Shown: positions 40,402 through 52,100 of the stretch, piece after piece
Layout: each line of letters begins with the position of its first letter
Numbering within the stretch: the first letter of the stretch is position 1
From: Parietichytrium sp. I65-24A
Lineage: Eukaryota > Sar > Bigyra > Thraustochytrida > Thraustochytriidae
Assembly (NCBI GenBank): GCA_012862575.1
Contig: BLSF01000001.1
Span: forward strand, 310,001 to 374,000
Length of the DNA stretch: 64,000 nt
Direction: 5' to 3'
The notes under the pieces: generated by a model
Seen by the model: the letters and a program-made list of their open reading frames with translations, nothing else
Database searches by the model: none
Told to the model about the DNA's origin: nothing
Program-made: the position numbers and the translations under genes

Positions 40402-42006
40402 ATGCGCGCGCTTGCGTACTTGGCCCTGGCGGCGCTAGGAGCGGTGGGCCAGGAGGAGTGCTCTGAAGGAGGTGTCGCGGGCTGCGGGCAATGCACAGTA
40501 GGGGAAATCGCCTGCGGCGACCAGGGTATCTGGTTCGGGCGCGAAGTTTACTGCTGTGAGAAAGGGGGGATCGTAATGCGACGGGGTGAAGACGGTGATG
40601 CACAATGCGATTGCTCGAAGGAATACCCGGACGGGAGCTTTGTGTGCAGCGAGGCAGGTCAGGTGTATATCGGAAACAATCGAGTGAACGACGACTTTTG
40701 TGACTGCGGAACGGACGAACCGAACTCTGCAGCTTGCAGTGGTAGTGGGGCCAGGTTTTTCTGTGCAGGGGAAAAGACGTGGCTTCCGTCGTCCAGGGTC
40801 GACGATGGCGTCTGTGACTGCTGCGACGGGTCGGACGAATGGAGTGGTGCGTGTGAAGACAACTGTGCTAAGGCTCTGGAGGCGCGCAACAAAGAACTTT
40901 ACTACGTGCTTGAGAACATTGCACAGGGGCTCGCAAAATATCAATCCACTGTCCTGAGCGACGCAGATGCTATGGACAAGGAAATTGCGCGAGAGAAGTG
41001 GAGGCTTAGCAAAAAATGGAACGCGACGCTCGCCGAGCTAGAAAGTCTCTCCGCCAAGTTGCAAACTCTTGTCGCCCAAGATAAGCAGCACGAAGAAATT
41101 CTACGGGCCGATCTCGGAAAGCCAAATAGCACTCTTGCAGAGTTCCTGAGCACAGCTAACCGTACTCTTGCTGAAGTCCTTCAATCATTGCTGGACGAGG
41201 ACGAAGATGAGCAACGAGCAACCCAAAAAATCCCAGCAACTAACCCAGCCATTTTGCAAGAGATAGTACAAGTCGCGCTTGGCGACCTCCCCGATTTGCA
41301 TCGCATTGCCGCTGCGACCGACCACAGTCCAGAGAGCCCGATTCTTGCAAGCCTCCGCGAGGAGCTCAATAAAGCTCAAAACTTCGAGTCACAAGAAACG
41401 AGGGACCTGCGCGAACAGATTAAAAACTTAGAAGCAGTCAAATCGAAAACGCACGCGGATGCGGAAGCTGTTCAAGCGAAGGCAGCGTTTGAGCCTCGAG
41501 AGATTAAGGAGGCTTACTTGAAAGACAAGTGTTTGGAAGAGAAATTTGGAAAGCACAAGTACAAGTTGTGCTTTTTCGAGAGCGTCAAGCAAGACAAATT
41601 TAGCCTCGGAAAGCTGAGCCATATGGAGATTATTCCACTTGACCGAGTCAAAAGACAGTGGGCCGAGATGTCCAGAACAGTCTTCACTGATCGAAAACCG
41701 ATTTCTGCGGCAGCGCCTCCTGTTGCGATTGCCTACTTTAAAGACGGAAACAGATGTCACTCTGGGGTTCTTCGTGAGACAAAAACGTGGTTGTATTGCA
41801 GCGCCACTGAAGAGCTTTTCGAGGCTAACGAGCCAGAGATGTGCAAGTACGAGTTGCGTGCGAGTTCACCTGCGTTCTGCTTTCCAAGTCTCAAGTCTGT
41901 TTTTGGAATTGCCGACGAGAGGGTCAATGAAGTGTCGCAGAGGTGGTTCTTTCAGAGGTGGTTCGAAACGCTCAAAAGGTGGTGCTCAAGCTTGAAGCTT
42001 TTTTGA
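40402..42006 (+). CDS. Glucosidase II beta subunit (PRKCSH/GTB1 family)
   Basis: 534 residues, no intron. Residues 1-17 are a signal peptide (MRALAYLALAALGAVGQ). A cysteine-rich N-terminal part holds two LDL-receptor class A-like modules (about 82-113 and 121-151, with DDFCDCGTDE and DDGVCDCCDGSDEW calcium boxes). Then come coiled-coil segments (155-240, 330-375) and a C-terminal mannose-6-phosphate-receptor homology domain (about 375-490). That domain keeps the sugar-binding set Gln (VKQDK), Arg (LRETK), Glu (ANEPE) and Tyr (CKYEL). The family partners with the catalytic alpha subunit in the ER to trim glucose from N-glycans during calnexin-cycle quality control. The usual HDEL-type retention signal is missing: the protein ends in LKLF, after a basic/aromatic tail of about 40 residues. 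Confidence 0.92.
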   Translation: MRALAYLALAALGAVGQEECSEGGVAGCGQCTVGEIACGDQGIWFGREVYCCEKGGIVMRRGEDGDAQCDCSKEYPDGSFVCSEAGQVYIGNNRVNDDFCDCGTDEPNSAACSGSGARFFCAGEKTWLPSSRVDDGVCDCCDGSDEWSGACEDNCAKALEARNKELYYVLENIAQGLAKYQSTVLSDADAMDKEIAREKWRLSKKWNATLAELESLSAKLQTLVAQDKQHEEILRADLGKPNSTLAEFLSTANRTLAEVLQSLLDEDEDEQRATQKIPATNPAILQEIVQVALGDLPDLHRIAAATDHSPESPILASLREELNKAQNFESQETRDLREQIKNLEAVKSKTHADAEAVQAKAAFEPREIKEAYLKDKCLEEKFGKHKYKLCFFESVKQDKFSLGKLSHMEIIPLDRVKRQWAEMSRTVFTDRKPISAAAPPVAIAYFKDGNRCHSGVLRETKTWLYCSATEELFEANEPEMCKYELRASSPAFCFPSLKSVFGIADERVNEVSQRWFFQRWFETLKRWCSSLKLF

Positions 42007-42446
42007 TCAAGAGTCTCACCATGTCTGGGATCTCAATAGCCCCTCTTTTCTGCGTCCTGATACCCGACGCAAGCCTACGGCTACTATAGAATTGATGCGA
42101 ATCACACATTTGGAATATACTCTGCGTTCGATCACGCATTAGGAATATAAATTTCAGATCTTTTCATAAATCGAATCACATTCACTCACTTTTTTTTTGC
42201 AATTTTAGAAAACAGAAACCGAGAAAACCTAGGCTTTCTTTTCTCAAGGAGCGCAAGGAAACATTTCTTTTTTCTCGGCGTAGGAGTAATGCACTTTTAA
42301 ATACCCAGTTTAACGGTCTTACATAATGTGCTCCTCCGACGGAAGGGTACACATTTTCCATTTTCCGGTCTCCACTTCCCACCACTCAAGACAAAGAAAC
42401 CGCCGCCAAACCGTGTCGGTCAAGCTGGACCACAAACAATCACGCC
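42007..42446. other. Convergent 3' spacer
   Basis: 440 bp between two convergent genes. It contains two GATCACGCATTAGGAATATA-like near-copies around 42100-42150. No gene is seen. Confidence 0.6.
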
Positions 42447-43106
42447 CTATTGCTCCAAAAGCGTCGGACACTCAAAAAGAAAGTGCCCATCATTCCCGCA
42501 CGTCCTGCACATTTTGTACCCCGTCATGTCCTCGTCAAGGGGTTCCAGAAGACCGTCTTCGTACGCTGAGCAAACCCGCTCCTCGTGACACTTGCCAGAC
42601 CGAGCGCCATAACGAAGCGAGCGATCAAAGTCCTCGGGAATAACAAAATTATCCGAGACAAACTGAAAGACCTTGCAATTGTTTGGATTCATGTTGAACA
42701 CTTTTCTTGGGCTCCTGCCAAACTGAGTCTGAACTTGGTCTTCGGAAACTCCCCGGGGCTCATAATGCACCGTGTGATATATTGCATACGGCTGATTTCC
42801 TGCTTTTTGGTCCTCCTTCTCCATAGCTTGAAGCGTGCGCCTGTACGGAAGCTTTTCGATATTAAACTCCTCTGCCCTCTCCGCCTCATCTGGTGACTGC
42901 GGCTCCAAGTCCTTCTTTACAGCGCTTTTCACCTTTGCCTCCTGCTCTTTCGCAACGAGCTGCTTCTGCTGTGTGCGCTTTAGCTCTTCCTCATCGGCCT
43001 TCGGCGAAGTCAAGTCGAGCGTCTCTGCCTTCCGGTCAACACCTTGGGTGCGCCTCGACTTGCGCACCGCGAAGACGTCCATCAAAGTGCCTCCGCGCTT
43101 CGACAT
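42447..43106 (-). CDS. Small zinc-knuckle protein
   Basis: 219 residues, no intron. The C-terminus holds one CCHC zinc knuckle, CRTCGNDGHFLFEC (C-x2-C-x4-H-x4-C, about 200-213), a module that binds single-stranded nucleic acid or proteins. The N-terminus is basic with an embedded hydrophobic patch, GTLMDVFAVRKSRR (6-19), somewhat like a degenerate PCNA-interacting peptide lacking the glutamine. Residues about 45-90 are a charged, probably helical stretch. The conserved-looking middle (FNMNPNNCKVFQFVSDNFVIPEDFDRSLRYG) is not one I recognise. A nucleic-acid-associated nuclear role is inferred only. It shares orientation with DRG2 upstream, 650 bp away. Confidence 0.7.
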   Translation of the reverse strand: MSKRGGTLMDVFAVRKSRRTQGVDRKAETLDLTSPKADEEELKRTQQKQLVAKEQEAKVKSAVKKDLEPQSPDEAERAEEFNIEKLPYRRTLQAMEKEDQKAGNQPYAIYHTVHYEPRGVSEDQVQTQFGRSPRKVFNMNPNNCKVFQFVSDNFVIPEDFDRSLRYGARSGKCHEERVCSAYEDGLLEPLDEDMTGYKMCRTCGNDGHFLFECPTLLEQ

Positions 43107-43756
43107 TTTATCTTGCTCCTTTGGCTTGTGGGTTCGACCCGTCGTGAACTGTCACAAGAAAGTATCTGTCGCTGTGGAAATTACGGAAGTACGGTGGCGT
43201 GGCAGCAGTTCAAGTGCCTCCTCCTGCTCTTCCGTGTCGATGTTGCGTTGCCCCCGCATGCTCTCTTTCATGCAATTATGTGAACGAGTAAAAGTATCCA
43301 ATGCCTTTGGTAAGATGTGGTGGTTGAAGTTCTGGAGGTTGGAGGGGGAGGTAAGTACTGAGTAGCGCTTTGATAGCCATGAAGTACGAGGATTGACTCT
43401 ATTGACTGTGCTGTCGTCCAATTGCACATTTCCACAGGATAGAGATGATGCTGGCTCACAGTGAACACAGTCAACGCAGTCAACCAGATGAGATGTACAG
43501 TAGCGATCGGCCGAGACTTGGTTTCCAAAGTAGAACTACTAGGGACTCGACCAACCAGAACCTGCGAGGCGTGCCAGTTGGAGGTCAGACACACAAGTAA
43601 GTTCGCTCGAAGCTGAGCCGTGGCGCGAAGCTGATGCTGACAAATAATTTGTGTTGATGGAATAGGTTTTAGAAAGAGATGACACGAGAAATGTACGTTC
43701 AAAAGGCTCTCCGTGGCAACAGGGCATTGATGTGCGTGAGTCGCTGCAGGAGTCGT
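43107..43756. other. Intergenic region between DRG2 and the zinc-knuckle gene
   Basis: 650 bp with no supported gene. AGTACTGAGTAG at 43354-43365 is one of the TACTGAGTA-type sites found upstream of several genes here. Confidence 0.6.
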
Positions 43757-44983
43757 CTATGTCTTCAGCTTGCCCTTCTTCTTCTTCTTCGCCTTTTGAG
43801 CATCAAAGTGGGCCTGGACACGCTCGTTGTAGTTCTTATCTCTCTTCATTTGCGTGTTGGTTTTCTTGACTATCTGGACCACGTCCTCGTCTTCAAGCTC
43901 GTGACCGAGACCTACGCGCTGAGGGTTATGCTTGGTACTCAATCCCCACACATAAGCAAAGTGGAAATCGTCTATGAGAGACCTGTGAATTTGCTTGCAT
44001 GCTGACTCAATAGAGGTGCCGTGCCTGAAAGAGGTGAGAACCACAGGGTCCGCAAAGTCCGGTGGGGCACCGCGCTTCTTGGTGTAAATGCGAACTAGCC
44101 CGAGGTATTCCCAGACTTTGTCGAGCAAAAAGTCGTAACCTATCTTCATGTTACAAGAAATCACCAAAGAATGAGGCTTGCGAGCCAGAGCATCCACCTC
44201 TTCAAGGCCCACGATATCGGCCTTGTTGTACACATAAAGGCATTTGACGTACTTTCTGTTGCCCTCAAGGATGTCAATGAACTCCTCCGGTGTAGCATCC
44301 TCGCGAAAGAGTACATCTGCATTGTGGATCTTGTACTCGGCCAGAATGCTCTTCACAGTTTTCTCTGGATCATCTCCAAAATGGCTCAGCTGAATCCCTC
44401 CTGCATTGAATTTGACGCCGCCATCCTTCTTTTTCTTAAAGTATATGTTGGCAGGCTGTTTGTTGAGCCGAATACCCACCAGCTCAAGCTCGTGTTCTAG
44501 GATCTCACGGTGGTTTTTGACGTATTCCTTCGCAGCATCTAGCACGATTAATACCAAATCGGCCGACTTGGCGCAGGCAATGACCTGCCTACCGCGACCT
44601 TTGCCGTGTGCTGCACCTTCAATGATACCCGGCAAATCTAGCAACTGAATTTTGGTTCCCTTGTACAAGATGTTTCCAGGAATACAGGTCAAAGTTGTAA
44701 ATTCAAACGCCGCTTGCTGCGACTCTGTGTCTGTAAGCTCGCTCAGCAGCGTAGATTTCCCCACACTCGGGAAACCGATGAGCGCAACTCTCGCAGACCC
44801 AGTGCGCGACACTTCAAAGCCTTCTCCCGCCTGCCCCGATGCGCCCTTCGCAGGGTCAAGTAGCTCCGACCTGAGCTTGGCCAGCTGCGCCTTCAGACGA
44901 CACAAGTGCGACATGGTCGCCTTGTTCTTCTGCGTCCTCGCCATCTCCTTCTCAATATCCGCGATACGTTCCAAGATCCCCAT
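43757..44983 (-). CDS. DRG2: DRG2-type developmentally regulated GTP-binding protein
   Basis: 408 residues from the ATG at 44983. The frame runs 21 codons further only to a GTG, and the MGILERI start matches DRG2 exactly in style. This Obg-HflX family GTPase associates with ribosomes and a DFRP partner. The G1 loop GFPSVGKST (70-78), switch FEFTTLTCIPG, G3 DLPGIIEGAAHGKGRGRQ and G4 NKAD are intact. DRG2 rather than DRG1 is indicated by TLTCIPG, GIRLNK, NIYFKKKK, VLFREDATPEEFID and YTKKRGAPPDF. A TGS domain closes the family core (FHFAYVWGLSTKHNPQRVG). About 30 residues beyond the usual end form a lysine-rich tail (KAKKKKKGK), perhaps for RNA binding. The 5' flank has a TATAAT-like sequence about 40 bp upstream. 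Confidence 0.95.
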   Translation of the reverse strand: MGILERIADIEKEMARTQKNKATMSHLCRLKAQLAKLRSELLDPAKGASGQAGEGFEVSRTGSARVALIGFPSVGKSTLLSELTDTESQQAAFEFTTLTCIPGNILYKGTKIQLLDLPGIIEGAAHGKGRGRQVIACAKSADLVLIVLDAAKEYVKNHREILEHELELVGIRLNKQPANIYFKKKKDGGVKFNAGGIQLSHFGDDPEKTVKSILAEYKIHNADVLFREDATPEEFIDILEGNRKYVKCLYVYNKADIVGLEEVDALARKPHSLVISCNMKIGYDFLLDKVWEYLGLVRIYTKKRGAPPDFADPVVLTSFRHGTSIESACKQIHRSLIDDFHFAYVWGLSTKHNPQRVGLGHELEDEDVVQIVKKTNTQMKRDKNYNERVQAHFDAQKAKKKKKGKLKT

Positions 44984-46165
44984 TTTGCTCGCCCCCTTTT
45001 TTGAACTTTGCCCACCACCTTTATAATAGCACCACCACCAGTGCACACGAGTCTTTTTTGTCTTTTTTTAAACCCAGAAAATGCCGAAACTCAGACTTGG
45101 ACACGCAACTTATGACTTTCCCTTCGACTCACCTTCCGTCTGAGTCTTATTTAAAAGAACAGGAAGAACAGGAAGAACGGCTTCCCCGCAGCAAGACGGT
45201 CAAGCGACAAGCCAGCGGGAAAGAGAAGGGGCCCGAGTACACCTATTCCACTGGTAGGGTGTCCTCGCGCACTACTACCTCTGGCGCTAAGTTTAGTCTT
45301 ACTCCCTTGCGCTCACCAGTCCTCGCGAGGTGCTAACGAATCGTTAGCTATTCCTACGCCACCTTCCTGCCGCTCGTCATCCTTATCGATATCCCATAGC
45401 CGAGAGTAGTCCCCAAGAAGTTCTTGGCCAGGGTACCAATGTCATTGTAAGCGACCATCTAGTATCCTCAACGAACAGCTCCCTGTTCGTATCCAAGGAA
45501 CCCGCTCCTTGTTCAGTACAAAAAGGCGGTTGTACCGGCGCCGTAGGACAAGCTACCAGCTGGAGAGTGTCGTGCTAAGAAAGTCTAACTAAGAGAAGAA
45601 CTTGGAGGATTTTTCGAAGAGAGGGGCATGGGGCCTATCAGCTATTATCAATTGTCCTAGCCAAGAGGAGACGAAAAAGGAAGGGAGGAAACAGAGGGGG
45701 AAACGGCCGAAGGGGAACAGAGTGAGGAGAGCGAAAGAGCGAAAGAGCGAAAGGCAGAAGGGAGAAGCCAAAGGAACCGGAGGGACCGGAGGAACCGGGG
45801 GAACCGCATTGGCCGCAAGAACCGAGAACCCGCAGGCGGCGAGGCCAGCGTCGGAGCCATTTTAGGAACCGGCTCAGGTGACAAATCGCACGGATCCTGC
45901 TTGCCGCTGGAAGGTCTGCAAGGCAAGCGCGCCACAGGACCGCAGCCGCGCTCCTGCTCTCCTGTCATTCTACTATCCTACTATCCTGTTATCCTGTTAT
46001 CCTACTATCCTGCTCTCCTGCTCTCATTTGCCCAGGCCTTGTTTGGCGACTTCTCAGTCGCTCTGACTGCCTTGGACGGGCGGATTTTTGTCTGCTGGAA
46101 GTGGTGGCAGGGATAGGCGCGAGTGGTGCGAGCCAAGGACAGCGGACAGCGGACGGTTGCGCAGA
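44984..46165. other. Divergent intergenic region
   Basis: No supported gene. It contains a 9-bp GGAACCGGA-type repeat (45773-45806), an 8-bp TATCCTGT/ACTATCCT repeat (45972-46027) and a CTAG-rich block near 45240-45600. Confidence 0.6.
45972..46027. repeat. 8-bp tandem repeat (ACTATCCT-type), 7 copies
   Basis: Seven units vary only at the first four bases. They lie about 140 bp upstream of the LRR-armadillo giant's start codon. Confidence 0.9.
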
Positions 46166-49100
46166 ATGGACGAGGAAAAGTCGGACGTGATCACAAATCT
46201 AGACGCCAAGGTGTGGGAAGACTATGTCGGAAGCTTCTTGGGCGGCGTGATTGAGTTGACGGGCCGGGAGTTTCACTTGCAGAGCCTTCAAGGAATCGAT
46301 GTTTTTGTGAAAGATAGTGCGCTTCAGCCGGAGAGAGTGGACGTACACGGAAACAAACTTAGCTCGCTGTTCGAGTTGCACTCATTTCAATTGAGAAAAC
46401 TTGATGCATCTCGGAATCGAATAAAGCTACTGTGCGGGCCTAGTATGCCAAATGCGTGGCCGCGGAAGATGACTTCACTCACGGAAGTGGACCTGTCATT
46501 CAATCAGATGACCACAATCCCTGACCTTGCTACGATGCCGAATCTAAGAGACCTGCGCCTGTCGAACAATCTCCTCGATAAAGACTCGCTCCGCAATCTC
46601 GCAGCTGGCAAGCAGCTTGAGATACTTGATCTGAAGGAAAACAAGATGTTCTGGCCATCAGAGCGGGCATGCTTCATAGACCTGAGTGTTTTCCAGCATC
46701 TGTCCAAGCTCAAGCGCGTGTATTTTGCAGGGAATCCGATGTGCGAGGAAATACCCGACTACGTCTCAATCGTCTTGGGTCATATTCGCTCCAAGCGCCG
46801 CCTCAAGACCCGTCCGATCGAGATGATTGACAACTTTCGTGTAGATCGCAATTTGAAAGACCAAGCTGACGCCAAACGAAAAAAACTAGCTGCGGACTCT
46901 GGTCTGGATCCTGAAGAAGACTCTCGCACGGACTTTACATCTCTTCTTGACCAGCCGCAGGACGAGCTTGTCGAGGGCTTGTTCTCGGGTGGTAGGAGCG
47001 GGAGTAAAGACCTTTCGCTGGCGCCGCTTCCTCCGGCTCCACCAAATCCATCGTCTTTCGGCGCCTCGCAGTCAGTCATCCCAGGCGTTCTCCCAACCAT
47101 TTTTCTTTTGAATGAAATGATTGAAGAATGTTTTAACCATCCCTCGCAATGCATACGTGTCCTTGCAGAGATGACACGTGATGTGCACAGCCTGGTGGAC
47201 CGGCCTCAAGACCATGTGTACTTGTTCAAGTCCGAAAACGCGCAAACCATCGACGAGGGCATCGAAATGTTTCTTATGAACGTCTGCCTGCTCATAGAAA
47301 GGCAGCCACAGGTGACCAACAAGCTTTTGAGAATCCTTGTGTATCTATCCACTGTATCAGAGCAGAATTTAGGCCGGCGGTGTGTCGCGCAATTGAATAG
47401 CCTTATGGGTGGAGGTGAAACCTTGGCGATCGAGGTGATCGCGATCGCCAACGAGCATATGGTGCCCCTGCTTGAGAGGACTGGAGATGTGCTCACGCGA
47501 AACATCATCTCGGAGAATTTGGTTACCTTGGCAAGCTCGCCAAATATCCCGGACGGACTCCAGCGATCCCCGCTCGACACCGCCATTCCATACATCGTGA
47601 GCTCTATCCTTCGAGCTCGTGGTGGTCCACCGACTGATGGGATTATCGAAATGGCAGCAGTAGCGAGCAAAAACCCGACTCTCGCGCGTCGAATCGGCTC
47701 ACAAGGGATCGCCCCCAGCATCTCCAAAGAGACACTGGAAGCCCATGCGAGCAGTCAAAGGTACATTTCACTATTGCGAACGATCCAGAACCTTGCCGAG
47801 CATGATGTCGTTCGCATTGGCAAAAATGCGCGAACTTCTACGAGTTCCGATTCGCCCGACGACGAGGACGGAGACGATCTGGAGAGGCTTGTGCAGAACG
47901 AGCCTAATGCGAATGGTCGAAAGGTAGAGTTCCGATCTGCTCGAGCATTTGCAAAGGTCGGCGTTCATCGGGAGATTCTCAAGAATTTTAGATCGCTGGC
48001 TGAAGAGAAGGAGCGGAACTCGTCAGATAACATAGATGGCCTTCTTCGGGAAACAATCCTGTGCCTTTCTGCCCTCTCTCGTGCCAAAGCCGTATATCAC
48101 GACCTGATGGACACTCGCCTTGGGTACTTTTCCCAACTCTTTCAGCTTTATAGCTTTCCCAACCTTGGCCCAGTCGTAATGTCGGCCATTCTTAGAGCCG
48201 TTTGCACAATCTTGACGGTGCCAAAACATTGGTACCCACTTCGATTCGAAGACGCAGTGTTTGAGAAGCAAGTTGTCTTTGCGGAGGTATCGAGCAGATT
48301 GCAGAGAGTTGTACCTTTGCTCCAGTATCTCGGCGAGAAGGGGACCAAGTTTGTTCTCATGTGCAACCTGGCGCCTAAAACCGAAAGGCAGTTATACTTT
48401 CGCCAAGAGAGGAAATGTCTCGCCAATCTACGTAGCCCCAGTATGCATGCCCTTTTAGTCGCAATCATCGATCTCATGACCATTTACAGCAAAGAAGCGT
48501 CGAGACCGGGAAATCTGAACGCCGTGTCCATCGCGCAAGAGCTAAACCAAAACAAGCGTGAGAACTACCTTTTCGCCTGTCTAAATACACCATCAGACGA
48601 CGTTCGCATTGCTGTTGTGCGTTGCTTGCAAGAAGTCCAGCTCTCAGAGTTTGATTATCAAGAAATTAATTACTTGGTGGAGTTGCTCGCAAATGCCACA
48701 AATATATCCGCAGGAAAGACGGAAGAGGTCCTGGGCGGCTCTTTCCTGTTGCTAACCAAACTTTGCTTGTCGGAGCACGCCGCTGGCCAATCTTTTCGAA
48801 GCAGCTTCGCCGAGAAGACTGCAAACGCGGCTTTGTCGATTTTGGAGCGAAACGAACAGCGGGACACCCGTGGCCACGAGATAGAGTCGTACCAGAAGCG
48901 AATTCTGTCGTCTGCATGTGTACGTTTCCTGCAAGCTTGCTCGGGCTTCCCGCGCCTTCGAAACTTTCTGCGGAGCCAAGATGTTTTGAAAAAAATGATT
49001 GCTGTCCTATGCATAGAGGACAGCAACGCTTCGATCGTTCGTCTAAATCCGCGCGAGTCTGAAATCTCGAGGGAGGAGTATCGTCCGAATCTTGTGGAAC

Positions 49101-52100
49101 GCACGCTGTGCGGCCGCCAAGTAGAGTACCTCCTTCGAACTCTAGTCGGCTTTCCATCCGTTGACCCCGCTCGAGTAATCGCCCCTCGTGTGCTTCGGCG
49201 CATTGCTGATGTTTTAATGGGCGTACCAGATCCCACGCTTGAAATGATTCGCAAGGCCAATTTTACGTCGGATTCGACAGAAACTGGGCAAGCAGAAGTG
49301 GAGAACGCCAACGCGAAAGGTGCGCCCGAGAATGGCTCGGAACCTTCGTCTCCTTTGGAGAACGAAACTGACCCGATTCCAAGCACGCCTTTGCCAGACG
49401 ACACCCCTGAACCACGCTTCGCAGATTTTGGCACTGAGGGGCATAAACCGCTCCCGCCTTGGGTCCTGGAGCAAATGCGGGACGGGGCAGATCTTTCCGT
49501 GGAATTCCGGACTTTGACAAATAAACTAGCGATCAGGGAGAAAGGGATGCCTGCCTATTGGAATAGTATCATGGCCTCTCAAACAGGATGCAGTGACAAC
49601 TGGATTGACACGAACTTCTCCACTCTCGAAGAACGCAACGAGAAGCTTCAGCAGCACCAGTTGTTCATCCAATTTAGCGGAATCGAAAGACTGTTGTTGT
49701 TCATGGTTGGGGCAGTTGAGAAGATTGCACCTGTCACAGCAATAGACCTCGGCAATTCGGCGGACCAGAGGAACTCTACTCAGCTTGGGGATTCAATATC
49801 ATTGCCATCGAATGTCTCCGTCTCTAAACTCTTAGCTGCATTCAAAGTGACCGATGCCAAAACCATTTTAGACGACGTCCTGACTCGGTCAGTGTCCGCG
49901 GAAAAGGCTATTGCAGAGGCCAACTCGAAAATTGGGTCAATTGCCAGTGCGAAACCTCAAGTGACCGGGCGAGAGCTCCTTTTGCGATACTTTATGCAGG
50001 AAACCCTGGATGAGTCAGGCTCGGCCACTTGTCACCAATCTATCGAAACCCAAGTTTTGCAAACCGGTGAGGAGGAGGACGTGGATAAGCACGGAGGCAC
50101 GGTCGATAGCCAGGCGTACCCAGATGCAGATACCGCAATGTTTGGTCCGAATGCTGCTCAGGTCCTTCGCCGAGACACGGAAGTGACTGAAACTTTGATT
50201 GCAGGGTTGAGAGTGTTGTATTCCCTCTTGCGGTTTGGAAGCGCTGATACCACCGAGGGGGCAAAAGCTGCACTTCGAGTTCCCTCGCGGCTCCGGCTCC
50301 TTGCATGCTTGTGCTGTGGGCCGCCCTCGAGTCCCGTTTGGCCACAGTCTTTGGTGGGCGCAAAATTCATGGCCATCGCTTACGAGCTGTGCCTGATGCC
50401 AGGTTTGCGCAGAGAAGAGAACGACGATATGCTGTCAGTGTATTCCATCGTTTGTCATGTTGGCAAGCGAATCATATCCACTCTCCGTTTTTTCGCGGAA
50501 TCGCGAAACTTATCCGAGGCCGACCTGGTCACAGCGTTGCACACAACAAGAACATTGGCTTTGATTGCCTCGCAAATAAAATACTTGCGTATTATGGATC
50601 AAGGAAAACCTCGCCCTCCGCGCTTCAGAAAACTTGGCCTTGAAGCTGTGTGGCGTGTCCTTTTACCATTTGAGAGCACTGTGAAAGGCTCTGTAGCGAT
50701 ATTGGTCGCTTGTTCCGTCACGCGGCCGGAGAATCGACAGAATCCAGGAACCGAACTGATCGAGTATTGCATCCGCGAGCACGTCACGCAGTTTCTCGTG
50801 TCTGCCTTCAGCACGAGCACTCTGAATCGGTATGAGGTTCTGGAGGAACTTGTTCGAACCCAGATTGGAGACAAGAGCTCCATGCTTCGATCCACATACA
50901 TTCAGGACCTCCTTCATCGCGTTGCCCATGCAGCATTTGTAGATCAACTCCGGACTCATATGCTTTCGAAAGCGTATTTTGTTGACGATAGCATGAGCGA
51001 GCAAAGCGGTGATGATTCGGCGTTTTCGAGCGACGTCGGAGAGACATTGCTTGGGTCAGAGCTTCCGCAAGATGGCTTCGGCGAGATGGTCTCCGCAAAC
51101 AAGCCTCTCACCAATCCTCGCATTGCCAAGCCCGCCAGTTCCTCTTCCAGTTGGTTTCAATTTTTTACTCTGTGCGCTGGATCGAGGGACAAAGGCACCC
51201 TCTCTCAAAAGTCAGCAGACATGCAAGCGTTCAAGGCGCCCGAACAGGTGTTCAGGCCTGCGCCACAGCAGCAATATCGCAAGCCAAATCAAGGCCCGAC
51301 TCGTCAGAGGGATTGGTTGGTGGATCCTCCTCCCTCGCTTACCTACGCTGCTCTGACGACGATGAGCAAATCTTCAGACAGGCAAAGATGGGAATTCGAT
51401 CGAATCGGGGTGGAGCGAATTCTCTGCTCAGCATTTGCAGATGTGTACGTGCCAGGTAGCAAGCCGCGAAGAAGGCTCCTAGTGCTCACTTCAGAGGCCT
51501 ACTACCTTTTCGGGGAGCCCCAGGAAGGGTCCGGTTGGCAGGTGCTTTACAGTGCCGAGACCTTGCGAAGCGAAGATGACCTGTTTGCCAATCCGACCCT
51601 CTTTTCCACCCCGGCGATCTTCCAGTCCGAAGACAAACGACCGCTTCTACTATGGCGCAAACCGTATCGAGCGCTGGATCGAATTGTGGTAGGGTTGTAT
51701 GGCGAGCGACTTCACATCCAGCACAAAACTTCCGAGCTCAGTTCAAAGAAGGCCTCAGAAACGATGACCCTGGTAACGTACGCGACTGGAGTTGCAAACA
51801 AGTTGTATGCGCTATTCATGCAAATGACCCGGGAGTGGGCCCAGGTGGAGCTGTCAACGGGAGTGGACCAAGCCAACTTGCAGGTCCCAAAGTTGGAGGA
51901 AGATACGCCACTTTACGATGCAATTGACTCCACAATCAATCGCCTGAGCAGCGGTGTCGCAACAAGCGAGGCCTTGATGCAGCGTATGTTCTCACGCACC
52001 GGGCAGAGTGGCGGGACGGATAAATCGAACGCGTGGCGGCTTGCCGCAGAGGAGCACTCGCACATGCAGGGCATGCGTGCCGGAAAGCTGACCGAGTTTT

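Noticed and set aside
43121-43145. GGGTTCGACCC, resembling a tRNA T-arm
   Set aside because: The flanking bases do not form the full T stem, and no acceptor, D or anticodon arm can be drawn around it.
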